From positions 496,001 through 560,000 of the forward strand of contig NZ_WQCF01000001.1 of assembly GCF_013032455.1 (NCBI RefSeq): 64,000 bases of DNA, given 5' to 3'. This document shows, one piece after another, positions 18,087-25,943 of this stretch; the stretch's first letter is position 1; each line of letters starts with the position of its first letter. Under the pieces are notes generated by a model. It was not told where the DNA came from. It did not search any database and saw only the letters and a program-made list of their open reading frames with translations. This DNA comes from Ruegeria atlantica (GTDB lineage: Bacteria; Pseudomonadota; Alphaproteobacteria; Rhodobacterales; Rhodobacteraceae). Both the position numbers and the translations under genes were made by a program.

Positions 18087-19741
18087 AGTTGCTGCGAGTG
18101 GATATCGACCAATGTGGGGCCGTCATGTTCGATGGCCTGTTTTAGAACCTTGGTCAGGTCCTCGGGGTTTTTGACCGTCCATGATTTCACACCAAAGGCC
18201 GACGCCACAGCCGCGTGATCCGTGCGGTTGAAATCGACGTTGTAATATCGCTGACCGAACCCTGCATTCTGGCCAGCTTTGATCCAGCCAAAGACCGAAT
18301 TCGAAAACACGATCGAGGTGATCGGCATATTGTGTCGCACCATCGTTTCGAACTCACCGCAGGTAAAACCAAACGACCCGTCGCCCATGACCGACAGGGT
18401 TTTGACGGATGGCCGCCCCACGTGCGCGCCCATCGCTGCCCCCAGCGAATAACCTAACGCCCCATGCGCCCGGTTGGTGATGAAATGCCGCCCCGGTTTG
18501 CGCCAGCGATAATGTGCGCTGAAATACGGGCAAGGAGTACCGGGATCAGCAACGACGATCGCGTCATCGTCAAGGATATCCATCAATGAGGCCATGACCG
18601 CCTCGGGCGCAATTGGGGCTTCTCGGCTTGCCGCAAGGGGTGCAAACGCAGCCATCTTTGCCTCCCATGCTGCGCGGGCCTTGGCCCCACCACCAAGGCT
18701 GGGCAGGTCCTGCCGCGTCTCCAAAGCAGTGGCCAGAGCCTCCAGCGCCAGACGGGCATCGGCGCAGATGGCTACTTCGGTCTGATAATTCGCACCGATC
18801 ACCATCGGGTCGCTGTCGATATGGATGATGGTGGCGTTGCGGCCCGGACTGCTCCAGCGTTCCGTGGTGACCGACCCCGCGCGGCAACCGATGAACAGGA
18901 CCACGTCGGCCTGATCAATGACCGCACGCGTTGCAGGGATGCCGCCGTTCGACCCGACGACACCCAGGGCCAGCGGATCGGTTTCAGCAATAGAGCCCTG
19001 CCCCGATACCGTAGTCGCAACCGGCATGTCCAACAGACCGGCAACGCGGCGCAGCGCGCCTTCGGCGCCAGACAACACCGGACCACCGCCACAAACGGCC
19101 ACGGCTGATTTTGCCTTGGCCAAAATCTCGGCCGCTTCCTCAATCGCTTCGGTATCTGGTGCAGCACGTTCCGCAGGATAGTTGCGATGCCGTGCGTCGG
19201 CCCAGATCTCGGCCTCGTCCACCTGCGCCTTCTGCGTATCAAAGGGCAACGCGAGATGCGTCGCGCCGGGGGTTCCGGTGGTCATCGCCCGGAACGCAGC
19301 CCGAACCATGGCTGGTAATCGCGCCGCGTCGTCCAATGAGGCATTCCACTTGGCCAGAGGCCGGAACAATCCGGGCTGATCCAATTCGGTCAAAGGGTAC
19401 TTGCCGCGGCTGGTCGTCGCGACATCCGAGGTGATCGCAAGAATCGGAACCGAGCTTTCGTTGGCCTCGACAACACCCGGAAGGATATATGTCGCGCCTC
19501 CGCCCGAAGGGCCCTCGCACACGCCGGGCTTGCCGGTCACACGGGCATAACCATCGGCCATATAGGCCGCGTGGCGCTCATCGCGGGTCAGAATATGCTG
19601 AATACCATGATCCATCCGCGCCATCGCATCATAGAATGGCAGCGTGGTATCACCGCAAAGACCGAACATATGCTTCACGCCATGCGCTTCGAGCATGCGT
19701 ACCATCGCCTCGGCCCCAGTCAGATAATTGGTCCCCGTCAT
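18047..19741 (-). CDS. Thiamine-diphosphate-dependent enzyme, acetolactate synthase large-subunit-like
   Basis: 564 residues with the three-domain layout: an N-terminal pyrimidine-binding domain, a central FAD/DHAP-synthase-like domain, and a C-terminal TPP domain with GDGSFGFTCGEFETM. The position normally holding the catalytic Glu lies in ILTRDERHAAYMADGYAR. It is unlikely to be the housekeeping IlvB, because no ilvH follows and ilvC is 33 kb away. Its neighbours, a divergent GntR and a racemase-like gene, suggest a catabolic 2-oxoacid carboligase or decarboxylase. Substrate unknown. Confidence 0.8.
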   Translation of the reverse strand: MTGTNYLTGAEAMVRMLEAHGVKHMFGLCGDTTLPFYDAMARMDHGIQHILTRDERHAAYMADGYARVTGKPGVCEGPSGGGATYILPGVVEANESSVPILAITSDVATTSRGKYPLTELDQPGLFRPLAKWNASLDDAARLPAMVRAAFRAMTTGTPGATHLALPFDTQKAQVDEAEIWADARHRNYPAERAAPDTEAIEEAAEILAKAKSAVAVCGGGPVLSGAEGALRRVAGLLDMPVATTVSGQGSIAETDPLALGVVGSNGGIPATRAVIDQADVVLFIGCRAGSVTTERWSSPGRNATIIHIDSDPMVIGANYQTEVAICADARLALEALATALETRQDLPSLGGGAKARAAWEAKMAAFAPLAASREAPIAPEAVMASLMDILDDDAIVVADPGTPCPYFSAHYRWRKPGRHFITNRAHGALGYSLGAAMGAHVGRPSVKTLSVMGDGSFGFTCGEFETMVRHNMPITSIVFSNSVFGWIKAGQNAGFGQRYYNVDFNRTDHAAVASAFGVKSWTVKNPEDLTKVLKQAIEHDGPTLVDIHSQQLHEAAAPVSEWVA

Positions 19742-19779
19742 TGCTTGCGTTCCCTACACCACACGATTGCACACACGAC

Positions 19780-19787
19780 TGTATACA
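19780..19787. promoter_or_regulatory. Candidate GntR operator palindrome
   Basis: TGTATACA is a perfect 8-bp palindrome in the gap between the TPP-enzyme gene and the GntR gene. A second, imperfect TGTATAT lies nine bases on. FadR/GntR-family proteins bind short palindromes with TNGT...ACNA ends, so this is a plausible autoregulatory operator for both divergent genes. Confidence 0.4.
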
Positions 19788-19853
19788 CTTTTGTATATTG
19801 ATTTCAAGAACTGGCTGTGGCACCTGTTCACTGCAATCGAAGGGACAAACGAT

Positions 19854-20558
19854 ATGGCAGGGCCGCGCGTCGATGACATCTATGATCAGGTCAAGGCGAT
19901 GGCGGTTTCATTCCGTCTGCGCCCCGGGGATCGCTTGAACGAAGTAGCCCTTTCCAAAGAGCTGGGCGTCAGCCGCACGCCGCTGCGCGAGGCACTGAAC
20001 CGGCTGGTGGCCGAGCGGCTGTTCGACTTCCGCCCCGGACAAGGTTTTTTCTGCCGCCCGCTTGATGCCCAAGGCGTATTTGACCTGTTCGAACTGCGTC
20101 AGATAATCGAGGTCGCTGGCGTTCGCGCTGCATGCTCCAAGGCCTCGGATAAAGACCTTCTGTCGCTCCGTGATGAACTCTACGCGACAGGGATCGACAT
20201 TACCGGCCTGACGGTCGAGGAAGCCGTCAACCGCGACGAGGCGTTCCATTTGGGCATCGCCGCACTGTCCGGCAACGCAGAGCTTTTGCAGACGCTGACC
20301 CGAATTAACGAACGCATTCGTTATATTCGCTGGATATCGATGAGCATGGACAGGCTTCATCGCTCTAAAGATGAACATAAACGGGTCATGCAAGCCCTTC
20401 TGGATCGCGACGCAGACGAGGCAGCACGTGTGTTAGGAACGCATATCGCCAAGCGGATGGATCAGGTGCAAGAGGCGGTAAGGCAAGGAATATCCAGCAT
20501 CTATATGGATGGACCCGACGTCATTTCGACCCGCATCATTGAGGAGGCACAAACATGA
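19854..20558 (+). CDS. GntR-family transcriptional regulator, FadR/FCD subgroup
   Basis: 234 residues from the ATG at 19854 with GAAGGGA upstream; the open extension to 19728 overlaps the divergent gene and is not supported. The N-terminal winged HTH (LNEVALSKELGVSRTPLREAL) is followed by an all-helical FCD ligand domain. It is coupled to the racemase-like gene by ATGA and probably represses the divergent TPP-enzyme gene. Effector unknown. Confidence 0.88.
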   Translation: MAGPRVDDIYDQVKAMAVSFRLRPGDRLNEVALSKELGVSRTPLREALNRLVAERLFDFRPGQGFFCRPLDAQGVFDLFELRQIIEVAGVRAACSKASDKDLLSLRDELYATGIDITGLTVEEAVNRDEAFHLGIAALSGNAELLQTLTRINERIRYIRWISMSMDRLHRSKDEHKRVMQALLDRDADEAARVLGTHIAKRMDQVQEAVRQGISSIYMDGPDVISTRIIEEAQT

Positions 20559-21265
20559 TCGCCCAAGGCGGAAAATCCATCTACGGCGCGTCCGTCGGCA
20601 TCCTCATGCTGGACGCGCAATTTCCGCGTATTCCCGGAGACATGGGCAATGCGCAGACATGGCCGTTCCCGGTGCTCTATCGCATTGTTCGCGATGCATC
20701 GCCCGACCGGGTCGTTCGCCACAAGGCCGAGGGCATGCTGGATGCATTCATCGAGGCTGCCCAAGGGCTGGTAAAGGATGGGGTGGATGGGATCGCCACA
20801 AATTGCGGGTTCCTGTCGCTGTTTCAGAAAGAACTGGCAGAGGCGGTTCCGGTTCCGGTTGTCACATCCTCATTAATGCAGGTTGATATGGTCAACCGCA
20901 TACTTCCAGCCGGCAAACGCGCCGGGGTTCTAACAATCTCGGCCTCTTCTCTGACCCAGGATCACCTGCTGGCTGCGCAGGTGCCGCTGGACACCCCCAT
21001 CGGTACCACCGAGGGAGGCCGTGAGTTCACAAGGGCCATTCTAAAAAATGAATTAGAGTTGCACGTGGAAAAAGCCCGCGCAGACAACGTCGAGGCTGCC
21101 CGTGCGCTTAAGTCCAACAACCCGGATCTGGGTGCAATAGTTCTGGAATGCACAAATATGTGCCCCTATGCGCGCGACATTCAGCGGGAGACAGGTCTGC
21201 CAGTTTACTCGATGGTGACGCTGGTCAGTTGGTTCCAAGCGGGGCTGGCACCTCAGGCTTATTAG
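20555..21265 (+). CDS. Aspartate/glutamate racemase-superfamily protein
   Basis: 236 residues with the two-Cys active-site pattern of this superfamily: ATNCGF (Cys84) and ECTNMCPY (Cys199 and Cys203). Related enzymes are Asp/Glu racemase, hydantoin racemase and maleate isomerase. The start overlaps the GntR stop by four bases. Together with the TPP-dependent enzyme it forms a small regulated catabolic module. Which substrate it isomerises cannot be read from sequence. Confidence 0.75.
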   Translation: MIAQGGKSIYGASVGILMLDAQFPRIPGDMGNAQTWPFPVLYRIVRDASPDRVVRHKAEGMLDAFIEAAQGLVKDGVDGIATNCGFLSLFQKELAEAVPVPVVTSSLMQVDMVNRILPAGKRAGVLTISASSLTQDHLLAAQVPLDTPIGTTEGGREFTRAILKNELELHVEKARADNVEAARALKSNNPDLGAIVLECTNMCPYARDIQRETGLPVYSMVTLVSWFQAGLAPQAY

Positions 21266-21410
21266 CCGCTTAACGCTGGTCCGAAGCCAAGCTTGTATCA
21301 ACAAAGTCGGATAGGTGCCTAAAGAAATGTCCAAACAACGCGAGATTGGGAGGACTGTCTCAGCAGACTCGTAATACGAGTTTTCTATTTTCAAACGATT
21401 TTAGGAGTTA

Positions 21411-21429
21411 TTCTGGTGCGGTCGAGAAG
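21411..21429. other. Left attachment site (att core repeat)
   Basis: TTCTGGTGCGGTCGAGAAG is identical to 36071-36089, which forms the 3' end of tRNA-Leu including CCA. The bases just outside differ at both ends, so the core is exactly 19 bp. This is the distal junction of the element. The chromosomal gene to its left is the racemase-like gene ending at 21265. Confidence 0.88.
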
Positions 21430-21513
21430 CATCTAGAACAATCGAACTAGCGCCTATGACCCCTTATTTTTATGAGCAAAACGCCCTAGGGCAGCCTTCA
21501 GGTTTCCCCAAAT

Positions 21514-21524
21514 GTGTGCTGTCC
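21514..21524 (+). repeat. GTGTGCTGTCC repeat near left att site
   Basis: This 11-mer lies about 85 bp inside the left att core and occurs again at 35975-35985 near the right att site, with related copies at 31679-31700. A weaker GTGTGTTGT follows at about 21536. Location near both ends suggests integrase arm-type sites or regulator sites. Confidence 0.45.
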
Positions 21525-21552
21525 TAAGGCGTATTGTGTGTTGTGGCACCTG

Positions 21553-21827
21553 TCAAGCGACCTTGGCTTTCTCGTCCAGATAGGTGACCAGAACACGAAA
21601 GGTCGCGCTCTGGTGCCCACGCTTGATCAGGTCAATGCGCTTGCCTTTGGTCTCTTCAGCCGTACGTCTCTGAGACGCCTTTGCTCCGCTTCATGGGCAG
21701 CAATGCGTTCGTGAAGCCTGCGGAGTTCTTCAACCGGGTCCGCGTAAACGATGGTGCGGATGTACCCGCCGTCTGGGGTACGGGTTATCGTCTCGGTGGC
21801 GTGAGGGTGTTGCTTCCGCCTCTTCAT
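21553..21827 (-). pseudogene. Small element gene with frameshifted duplicated tail
   Basis: An intact 66-residue frame (21627-21827) starts at ATG and overlaps the upstream gene by ATGA. Downstream, in the -1 frame, the sequence from about 21660 to the TGA at 21553-21555 encodes EETKGKRIDLIKRGHQSA and onward. That is closely similar to the C terminus of the neighbouring 106-residue protein (VEEIKGKRIGLIKRGHQSA). The tail frame has no usable start codon. Most simply this was one gene whose end was a divergent copy of the neighbour's tail, now separated by a frameshift. A short 66-residue product or a programmed shift is also possible. Confidence 0.5.
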
Positions 21828-22144
21828 GATCGTTCTGCTTTCTGGTCCAGATACTCTACCAAAACGCGGTAGGCCGCGCTCTGATGCCCGCGTTTGATCA
21901 GACCAATACGCTTGCCTTTGATCTCTTCGACCGCTTCGGCCATCTGATCGGAATTGAGCCAGCGGGTGTGACCGTCATCCGGCTGACCGTAGTACTCTAA
22001 GGCCAACCCTCGGGCGACGATAGCGGCCCCTCTGGTGCGGAACCTTCCCATGTGCCGGAACTCGCCTTCAACTTTGACAAAGGCTTTCCATAGGCGACGA
22101 CTGGCGTCCAGTTTGATGCCGGGGATTTCATACATGGCGATCAC
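21824..22144 (-). CDS. Element protein with AP2-like DNA-binding motif
   Basis: 106 residues from a GTG four bases after the preceding stop; an ATG three codons later (22135) is the alternative. Residues about 8-52 (LWKAFVKVEGEFRHMGRF followed by a helix) match the pattern of AP2-type domains common in phage HNH endonucleases: W-x-A, a Gly turn, GxF and then an amphipathic helix. No HNH motif is present. The C-terminal 35 residues recur in the degraded neighbour. Possibly a small DNA-binding protein; function unknown. Confidence 0.55.
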   Translation of the reverse strand: MIAMYEIPGIKLDASRRLWKAFVKVEGEFRHMGRFRTRGAAIVARGLALEYYGQPDDGHTRWLNSDQMAEAVEEIKGKRIGLIKRGHQSAAYRVLVEYLDQKAERS

Positions 22145-22150
22145 TCGTCT

Positions 22151-22756
22151 TTAAGGTTTCTCGGAAAGGTCATCTTTCCGGGCTTCTGCGATTACTTTGA
22201 ACTTGTCTTTGTACGCATCCATGACACCCAGCCCTGCCTGAACACCGTACCCGAGGGCGCTGGGCTTCTGGGGCGTCGGGAGGCTTGCGACGGTGCGCGT
22301 GTAGTTGGTCGCCAGAGCATCACGTTCAGCATTAAGCTGATCAGTCGTGTTCTCTAGGTTCATGTTGATGCGATCTTTGTTGGTTGCGTGCTGGCCGTAG
22401 AGGTCACCCAGTAGGGCGTCCACGCTAAAGCCTGTCACACCGCTGCCCGAGGCACCTACCTTAGCGGAGGCGACGGCGCGGTTGGCTGCGTTCTGGTGGT
22501 CGATCTGCTGCTCAGTCGCTGCTTCGGTTTCCTGCTTCTGGCGCAAGTTGATCTGGTCAACACTGTCTTGCATGTCAGTGCGTGCGATCGCTTCCATGTT
22601 GGCGTTTGTCTTGGCTTGTGCTTCGGCCTGAGCGGAGGCTTGGCCGTAGGCAGAGGCAGCACCAATCACAGATAGTCCAGCGGAGATGGCAGGAGCGGCA
22701 GTAGAGATTGCGGTCACGGCTGTTTGAAGCGCAGGTAGGATTAGGGGTAAACTCAT
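22151..22756 (-). CDS. Podovirus internal virion protein B-like (T7 gp14-like)
   Basis: 201 residues. An Ala-rich N terminus with a hydrophobic segment is followed by a Gln/Asn/Ala coiled region. Then comes the block AKVGASGSGVTGFSVDALL (about 103-121), a hallmark of gp14-type internal core/ejection proteins of T7-like podoviruses. In T7, gp14 is ejected and forms a channel in the outer membrane. The gene has a good AAGGAT site. Finding a virion core gene without any head, portal or tail genes is unusual and is the main reason to suspect a satellite. Confidence 0.7.
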   Translation of the reverse strand: MSLPLILPALQTAVTAISTAAPAISAGLSVIGAASAYGQASAQAEAQAKTNANMEAIARTDMQDSVDQINLRQKQETEAATEQQIDHQNAANRAVASAKVGASGSGVTGFSVDALLGDLYGQHATNKDRINMNLENTTDQLNAERDALATNYTRTVASLPTPQKPSALGYGVQAGLGVMDAYKDKFKVIAEARKDDLSEKP

Positions 22757-22759
22757 GAT

Positions 22760-23041
22760 TTATCCTTCGAATGTTGGAACCCCTGCCCGCAACAGGACAA
22801 GGTAGGAACGGTTGAACTCTTCGCTGGCTGCGGTCTTTACGCGCTGAGCAACGTCGAGGTTTGCCTTGGCTTCCACGTAGTCCAGAGCCAAAACTTTTGC
22901 CTCTGTCTCGGAACCGTCAAAATCGGCCATCCGTTCAGTCACGGCTTCGATCTCAACGCGGGCATCAGAGGCCCTCAGGCCAGCCTCTCGGAGTTCCTTA
23001 TGGGCAGCCCCTAGGGCGGTGATTATATCGGTGTAGGTCAT
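22760..23041 (-). CDS. Small helical element protein, unknown
   Basis: 93 residues from the ATG at 23041, chosen for its GGAGAG site; the frame stays open to 23092 without support. The protein is almost entirely amphipathic helix with heptad spacing (AHKELREAGLRASDARVEIEA), so a short coiled coil is likely. It lies three bases upstream of the gp14-like gene and is probably co-expressed with it. A structural or accessory role in particle assembly is possible. No family recognised. Confidence 0.6.
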   Translation of the reverse strand: MTYTDIITALGAAHKELREAGLRASDARVEIEAVTERMADFDGSETEAKVLALDYVEAKANLDVAQRVKTAASEEFNRSYLVLLRAGVPTFEG

Positions 23042-23142
23042 TCTTATTTCTCTCCAAGACCCAAAACGCAGAAGGCCCCAAACAATCACCACGAGGTAAA
23101 CCGTAGTAGCTGCTCAGGGCCTCATCAGGGGCGTGTTAAGGG

Positions 23143-23463
23143 TCAGTTGATGGTTGTCGGAGGCGGTGCGCTATCCGCATCCTCAGGGAACTCAGGCATG
23201 CCTTCGAGTGCTTCTTCTAGGGCACTACTGCGCCGAACCTTCTCTTTGGCTTCGGCCTCTTCTGCCTCACGTTTCTTATCCTCTGAGTTGAGGAACCTGT
23301 GAGCTTCTGCCAGCCAGCTAGCCTTAGGTTCAGAACGCGAGACAACCGCACCAGAGGCAGGGTCAATCTCAGGGACACCATTCGTCAGGCCGTCGAGGAA
23401 CTTCTCTCTCAACAGAACCCTGATTTGTTCGATGCCCCCATAGTGGTCTTCACGTTCGCTCAT
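23143..23463 (-). CDS. Small acidic element protein, possible terminase small subunit-like
   Basis: 106 residues. It overlaps the upstream gene by ATGA. The layout, a helix with IRVLLREKFLDGL, a linker, then KASWLAEAHRFLN and a charged tail, resembles small terminase (TerS, T7 gp18-type) proteins of podoviruses, which carry a helix-linker-RxFL pattern. The similarity is weak and is pattern-based only. If correct it would bind the packaging signal and redirect a helper's terminase, as TerS does in other satellites. Otherwise unknown. Confidence 0.4.
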   Translation of the reverse strand: MSEREDHYGGIEQIRVLLREKFLDGLTNGVPEIDPASGAVVSRSEPKASWLAEAHRFLNSEDKKREAEEAEAKEKVRRSSALEEALEGMPEFPEDADSAPPPTTIN

Positions 23464-24077
23464 TTGGAACCATACGCTTTCCGCTTGGTCTTGGCTGTCA
23501 GGTCTGCAACCTGCGCCTCTAGCTCTGCAATCCGTTCCGCGTCGGACTTAGGAATAACTGCACTCTTCGACGTGTCGGCATCCTGAGCAGCGACCTGTCG
23601 AAGCATGTTGGCACGATGCTTGTTGAACTCGTCGTCTTTAGCTTTCTTGGCTGCCTTAACGGCCTCAGCCACAGGGTCGGCTGGGGGTTCAACCTCGGCG
23701 TATGTGTAGCCGTAGTATGGGCTGTTCTCGCATCCGGCAGGAATGGGACCAGACATTCGCATGACCGCGTTGCCACGTCGGACAAAGTGGAACTTTATTT
23801 TAGACGGCTCCAATACAGTCTCAACAGCACTCAAGGCTGCTTCTTCGTCATCCTTAGCGCGTTGGTTTAAGAGTTCCTTGTAGGCGTCCACAACAACAGC
23901 CTCAGTGCCACCTGCACGCAGGCGTTCTTGTTTCAGCCGCTCAGCCGTGGCTTCGGCTTCCTTGGCGATCTGTTCAGAAAGTTCCTTGGCAGCGATCTCA
24001 CTTTCACCGCGTTGGGCTTCTGCCTTCAGGTCATACGAGCGGATACCTTGGGGCAGGAATTGGTCTTGTTCATTCAT
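23460..24077 (-). CDS. Element protein with two coiled-coil regions, unknown
   Basis: 205 residues; the ATG at 24077 follows AAAGGAT. The N-terminal third is a Glu/Lys/Ala-rich coiled coil. A compact middle (FHFVRRGNAVMRMSG to PYYGYTYAEV, about 97-130) could be a small beta domain. The C terminus is another helix with ERIAELEAQVADL. It lies between the scaffold-like and TerS-like genes in one operon. I do not recognise a family. A virion or assembly role is inferred from position only. Confidence 0.55.
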   Translation of the reverse strand: MNEQDQFLPQGIRSYDLKAEAQRGESEIAAKELSEQIAKEAEATAERLKQERLRAGGTEAVVVDAYKELLNQRAKDDEEAALSAVETVLEPSKIKFHFVRRGNAVMRMSGPIPAGCENSPYYGYTYAEVEPPADPVAEAVKAAKKAKDDEFNKHRANMLRQVAAQDADTSKSAVIPKSDAERIAELEAQVADLTAKTKRKAYGSK

Positions 24078-24105
24078 GGGTAGTAAATCCTTTTAGGGGG
24101 TTGGG

Positions 24106-24846
24106 TTATGCGTAGACCTTGTCGAGAACGGCTTTGATGCCGGTCATCGACCCATCGGTCAGGAAGTCGGCAAAGGCAGCTTTGCTTTCAGCCAAAAGTT
24201 CGGGGTCATTTGCGATGACTTGCGCCACCATGTCGGGGTCCATGCCAGCGGCAGCTACTTGCTCGGTCAGGTAGTCAAGACCATCCTCAAGTACATCGGC
24301 AATATCGTTGACGGCATCTTCAACTTCCTCTTCAGTGGCACCTTCGCCTAGCGCCTCTCGGACGGCGTCAACGTCAATCGTGTTATCGTCTTCAATAGCC
24401 TGTCCAAGGATGCTGCCTGTCGTCTCTTCACCCATGCTGTCGACCAGCGAGTTCACAATCTCTGTGTTCTCTTCACCCAGCAGTTCGTCCAAGTCCTGCG
24501 GACCCAGCGCTTCATCAACGGTGTCGTCATCGTCGGACCCTTCGGGCTTGCCTTCAGGTGCTTCCTGAGGAGTTGCCTCAAGTTGTTCTTTGGTGATCAG
24601 ACCAGCAGCCAATGCGGCCTCAATAGAAGTACGGCTTGCGGGATTGCCGGGTTCAATCTCAATGGTCTGTACGCCGCCATCATTACGGATGGTTTCAGCG
24701 ATGTTGCTGGGCGCTTCCTGACCAGCGATGAAATCACCTTCATCGGTAAGGCCGCTTTCCATAAGGACGCCATCGGTGACGCCTTGGTCATCCATAGCTG
24801 CGGCAGCTTGTTCTAGGCTCATGCCTTCATAGGGGTTCATTGTCAT
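24106..24846 (-). CDS. Very acidic protein, candidate capsid scaffold/assembly protein
   Basis: 246 residues, strongly enriched in Asp and Glu (runs such as GSDDDDTVDEAL) with few basic residues, and a helical C-terminal half ending FLTDGSMTGIKAVLDKVYA. Its composition, length and place beside virion-type genes resemble scaffolding proteins of T7-like phages, which are acidic and helical. No direct motif proves it. In a satellite, a private scaffold could alter helper capsid size. The ATG at 24846 has GAAAGGAT upstream. DNA-mimic or chaperone roles are alternatives. Confidence 0.45.
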   Translation of the reverse strand: MTMNPYEGMSLEQAAAAMDDQGVTDGVLMESGLTDEGDFIAGQEAPSNIAETIRNDGGVQTIEIEPGNPASRTSIEAALAAGLITKEQLEATPQEAPEGKPEGSDDDDTVDEALGPQDLDELLGEENTEIVNSLVDSMGEETTGSILGQAIEDDNTIDVDAVREALGEGATEEEVEDAVNDIADVLEDGLDYLTEQVAAAGMDPDMVAQVIANDPELLAESKAAFADFLTDGSMTGIKAVLDKVYA

Positions 24847-24866
24847 TCAATCCTTTCGGGGGCGGG

Positions 24867-25346
24867 TTATGCGTGTGATTGTTCTCGGGCGATGCGGCGG
24901 AAGTTCCGGCGCTTGCGCTTGTCGACGTCCTGTTTGATCTGCTCGACTTGTTCAGGGGTGATCTTTCCAGCCGCCAGTTCAGCGTTCAGGCGTTCCTCTA
25001 AGGTCGGCCCTGAGTTGGCTGCTTTCATGTGCCTGAAGTGACCCTTGGCGTTGCCGTAGATCGTTCTCAGCAGAGCGTTGCTAATGTCTACGCGCAGGTC
25101 CACTTGCTCTGCCTCAACGCCAACCTGAGCGGCGAAGTGAACGCGGACACGGTTGTAGAGAGTGATCGGGTCAACGTGGCTTACAATCACCTTCCAAGGG
25201 GCTTGCTTGTGGTCGCGCCATTCGAAGGAAAACAGGTCTTCATCCTGCGCCTTGGTGATTTTCCAGAAGTCGTCACCGCAATACTCGCTGGATGACGTCT
25301 GATTGCGGCGGGGAACGTTCGCCACAACGATACGCTTTGTGTTCAT
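24867..25346 (-). CDS. Element protein of unknown function
   Basis: 159 residues from the ATG at 25346 (AAAAGGATAAGACC upstream); the longer frame overlaps the preceding gene and is rejected. The middle is mixed alpha/beta (DFWKITKAQDEDLFSFEWRD, PWKVIVSHV). The C-terminal 50 residues are a charged helix ending in a basic tract (KRKRRNFRRIAREQ) that could bind nucleic acid. It lies four bases after the upstream gene, in the putative particle operon. No family recognised. Confidence 0.6.
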   Translation of the reverse strand: MNTKRIVVANVPRRNQTSSSEYCGDDFWKITKAQDEDLFSFEWRDHKQAPWKVIVSHVDPITLYNRVRVHFAAQVGVEAEQVDLRVDISNALLRTIYGNAKGHFRHMKAANSGPTLEERLNAELAAGKITPEQVEQIKQDVDKRKRRNFRRIAREQSHA

Positions 25347-25350
25347 GGTC

Positions 25351-25851
25351 TTATCCTTTTGTTGGGAGTGTGTCGCTGAATACGTCGTCTTCAGAGGCAG
25401 AGATGGCCTCCAAACCCTTCGCCAAGAGACCAGCGACAATCTCTTGGTTCCCAAGTTCAAACGGAATTTCTGGGTGTGCTTCGGCAAAGCGTTCGCGGAC
25501 TATGTCCAGCAAGACATACGTGGTCGGCTTCAACCTCACAGGCACGTTCACGGGCAGCTTGTAGCCCTCGTAACCAAGGGCCGAGCGGCGATCTCTCATC
25601 TTGTCCAGCATGCGGCCCACTTCAACGTCACCAAACATGTCCCTCAGGACGTTCTCTAGGCGGGTCGTTTGGATGCGCCTTATGGGGTGACTGGCAGACC
25701 TCAGAGACTTGCGTTCAGCTTCGGCCTTCTGCATCGGCGTCATGTATCGCTCGCGGGCGAACTCAGTTCTTGCCTTGCGGCCTTTGACTTTGCCGGGGAT
25801 GAGCACGCGCTTCTTTGGTCCCGTCCTAGGGGGCACCATAGGTTTCGGCAT
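25351..25851 (-). CDS. Basic element protein with possible ribbon-helix-helix region
   Basis: 166 residues from the ATG at 25851 with GAAAGGAT upstream. The first 60 residues are very basic and low in structure (PPRTGPKKRVLIPGKVKG). The C-terminal part (about 100-155: VNVPVRLKPTTYVLLDIV, then a turn and GNQEIVAGLLAKGLEAI) has the strand-helix-helix pattern of ribbon-helix-helix DNA-binding domains. It is the first gene after a terminator, so it may head and control the minus-strand operon to 21.5 kb. Confidence 0.55.
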   Translation of the reverse strand: MPKPMVPPRTGPKKRVLIPGKVKGRKARTEFARERYMTPMQKAEAERKSLRSASHPIRRIQTTRLENVLRDMFGDVEVGRMLDKMRDRRSALGYEGYKLPVNVPVRLKPTTYVLLDIVRERFAEAHPEIPFELGNQEIVAGLLAKGLEAISASEDDVFSDTLPTKG

Positions 25852-25870
25852 GGGGTATCCTTTCGAAATA

Positions 25871-25904
25871 GAAAAAGCCCCACCTTCGGTCAGGAAGGCA
25901 GGGC
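25871..25904 (-). terminator. Rho-independent terminator after the P-loop ATPase gene
   Basis: On the minus strand GCCCTGCCTTC pairs with GAAGGTGGGGC (two G-T wobbles) around a six-base loop, and TTTTTC follows. It separates the ATPase gene (stop at 25944) from the downstream putative particle operon. Confidence 0.65.
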
Positions 25905-25943
25905 CAGGAATTTGGGTGTGGTGGTGAACTTGGCGGGTACTGC

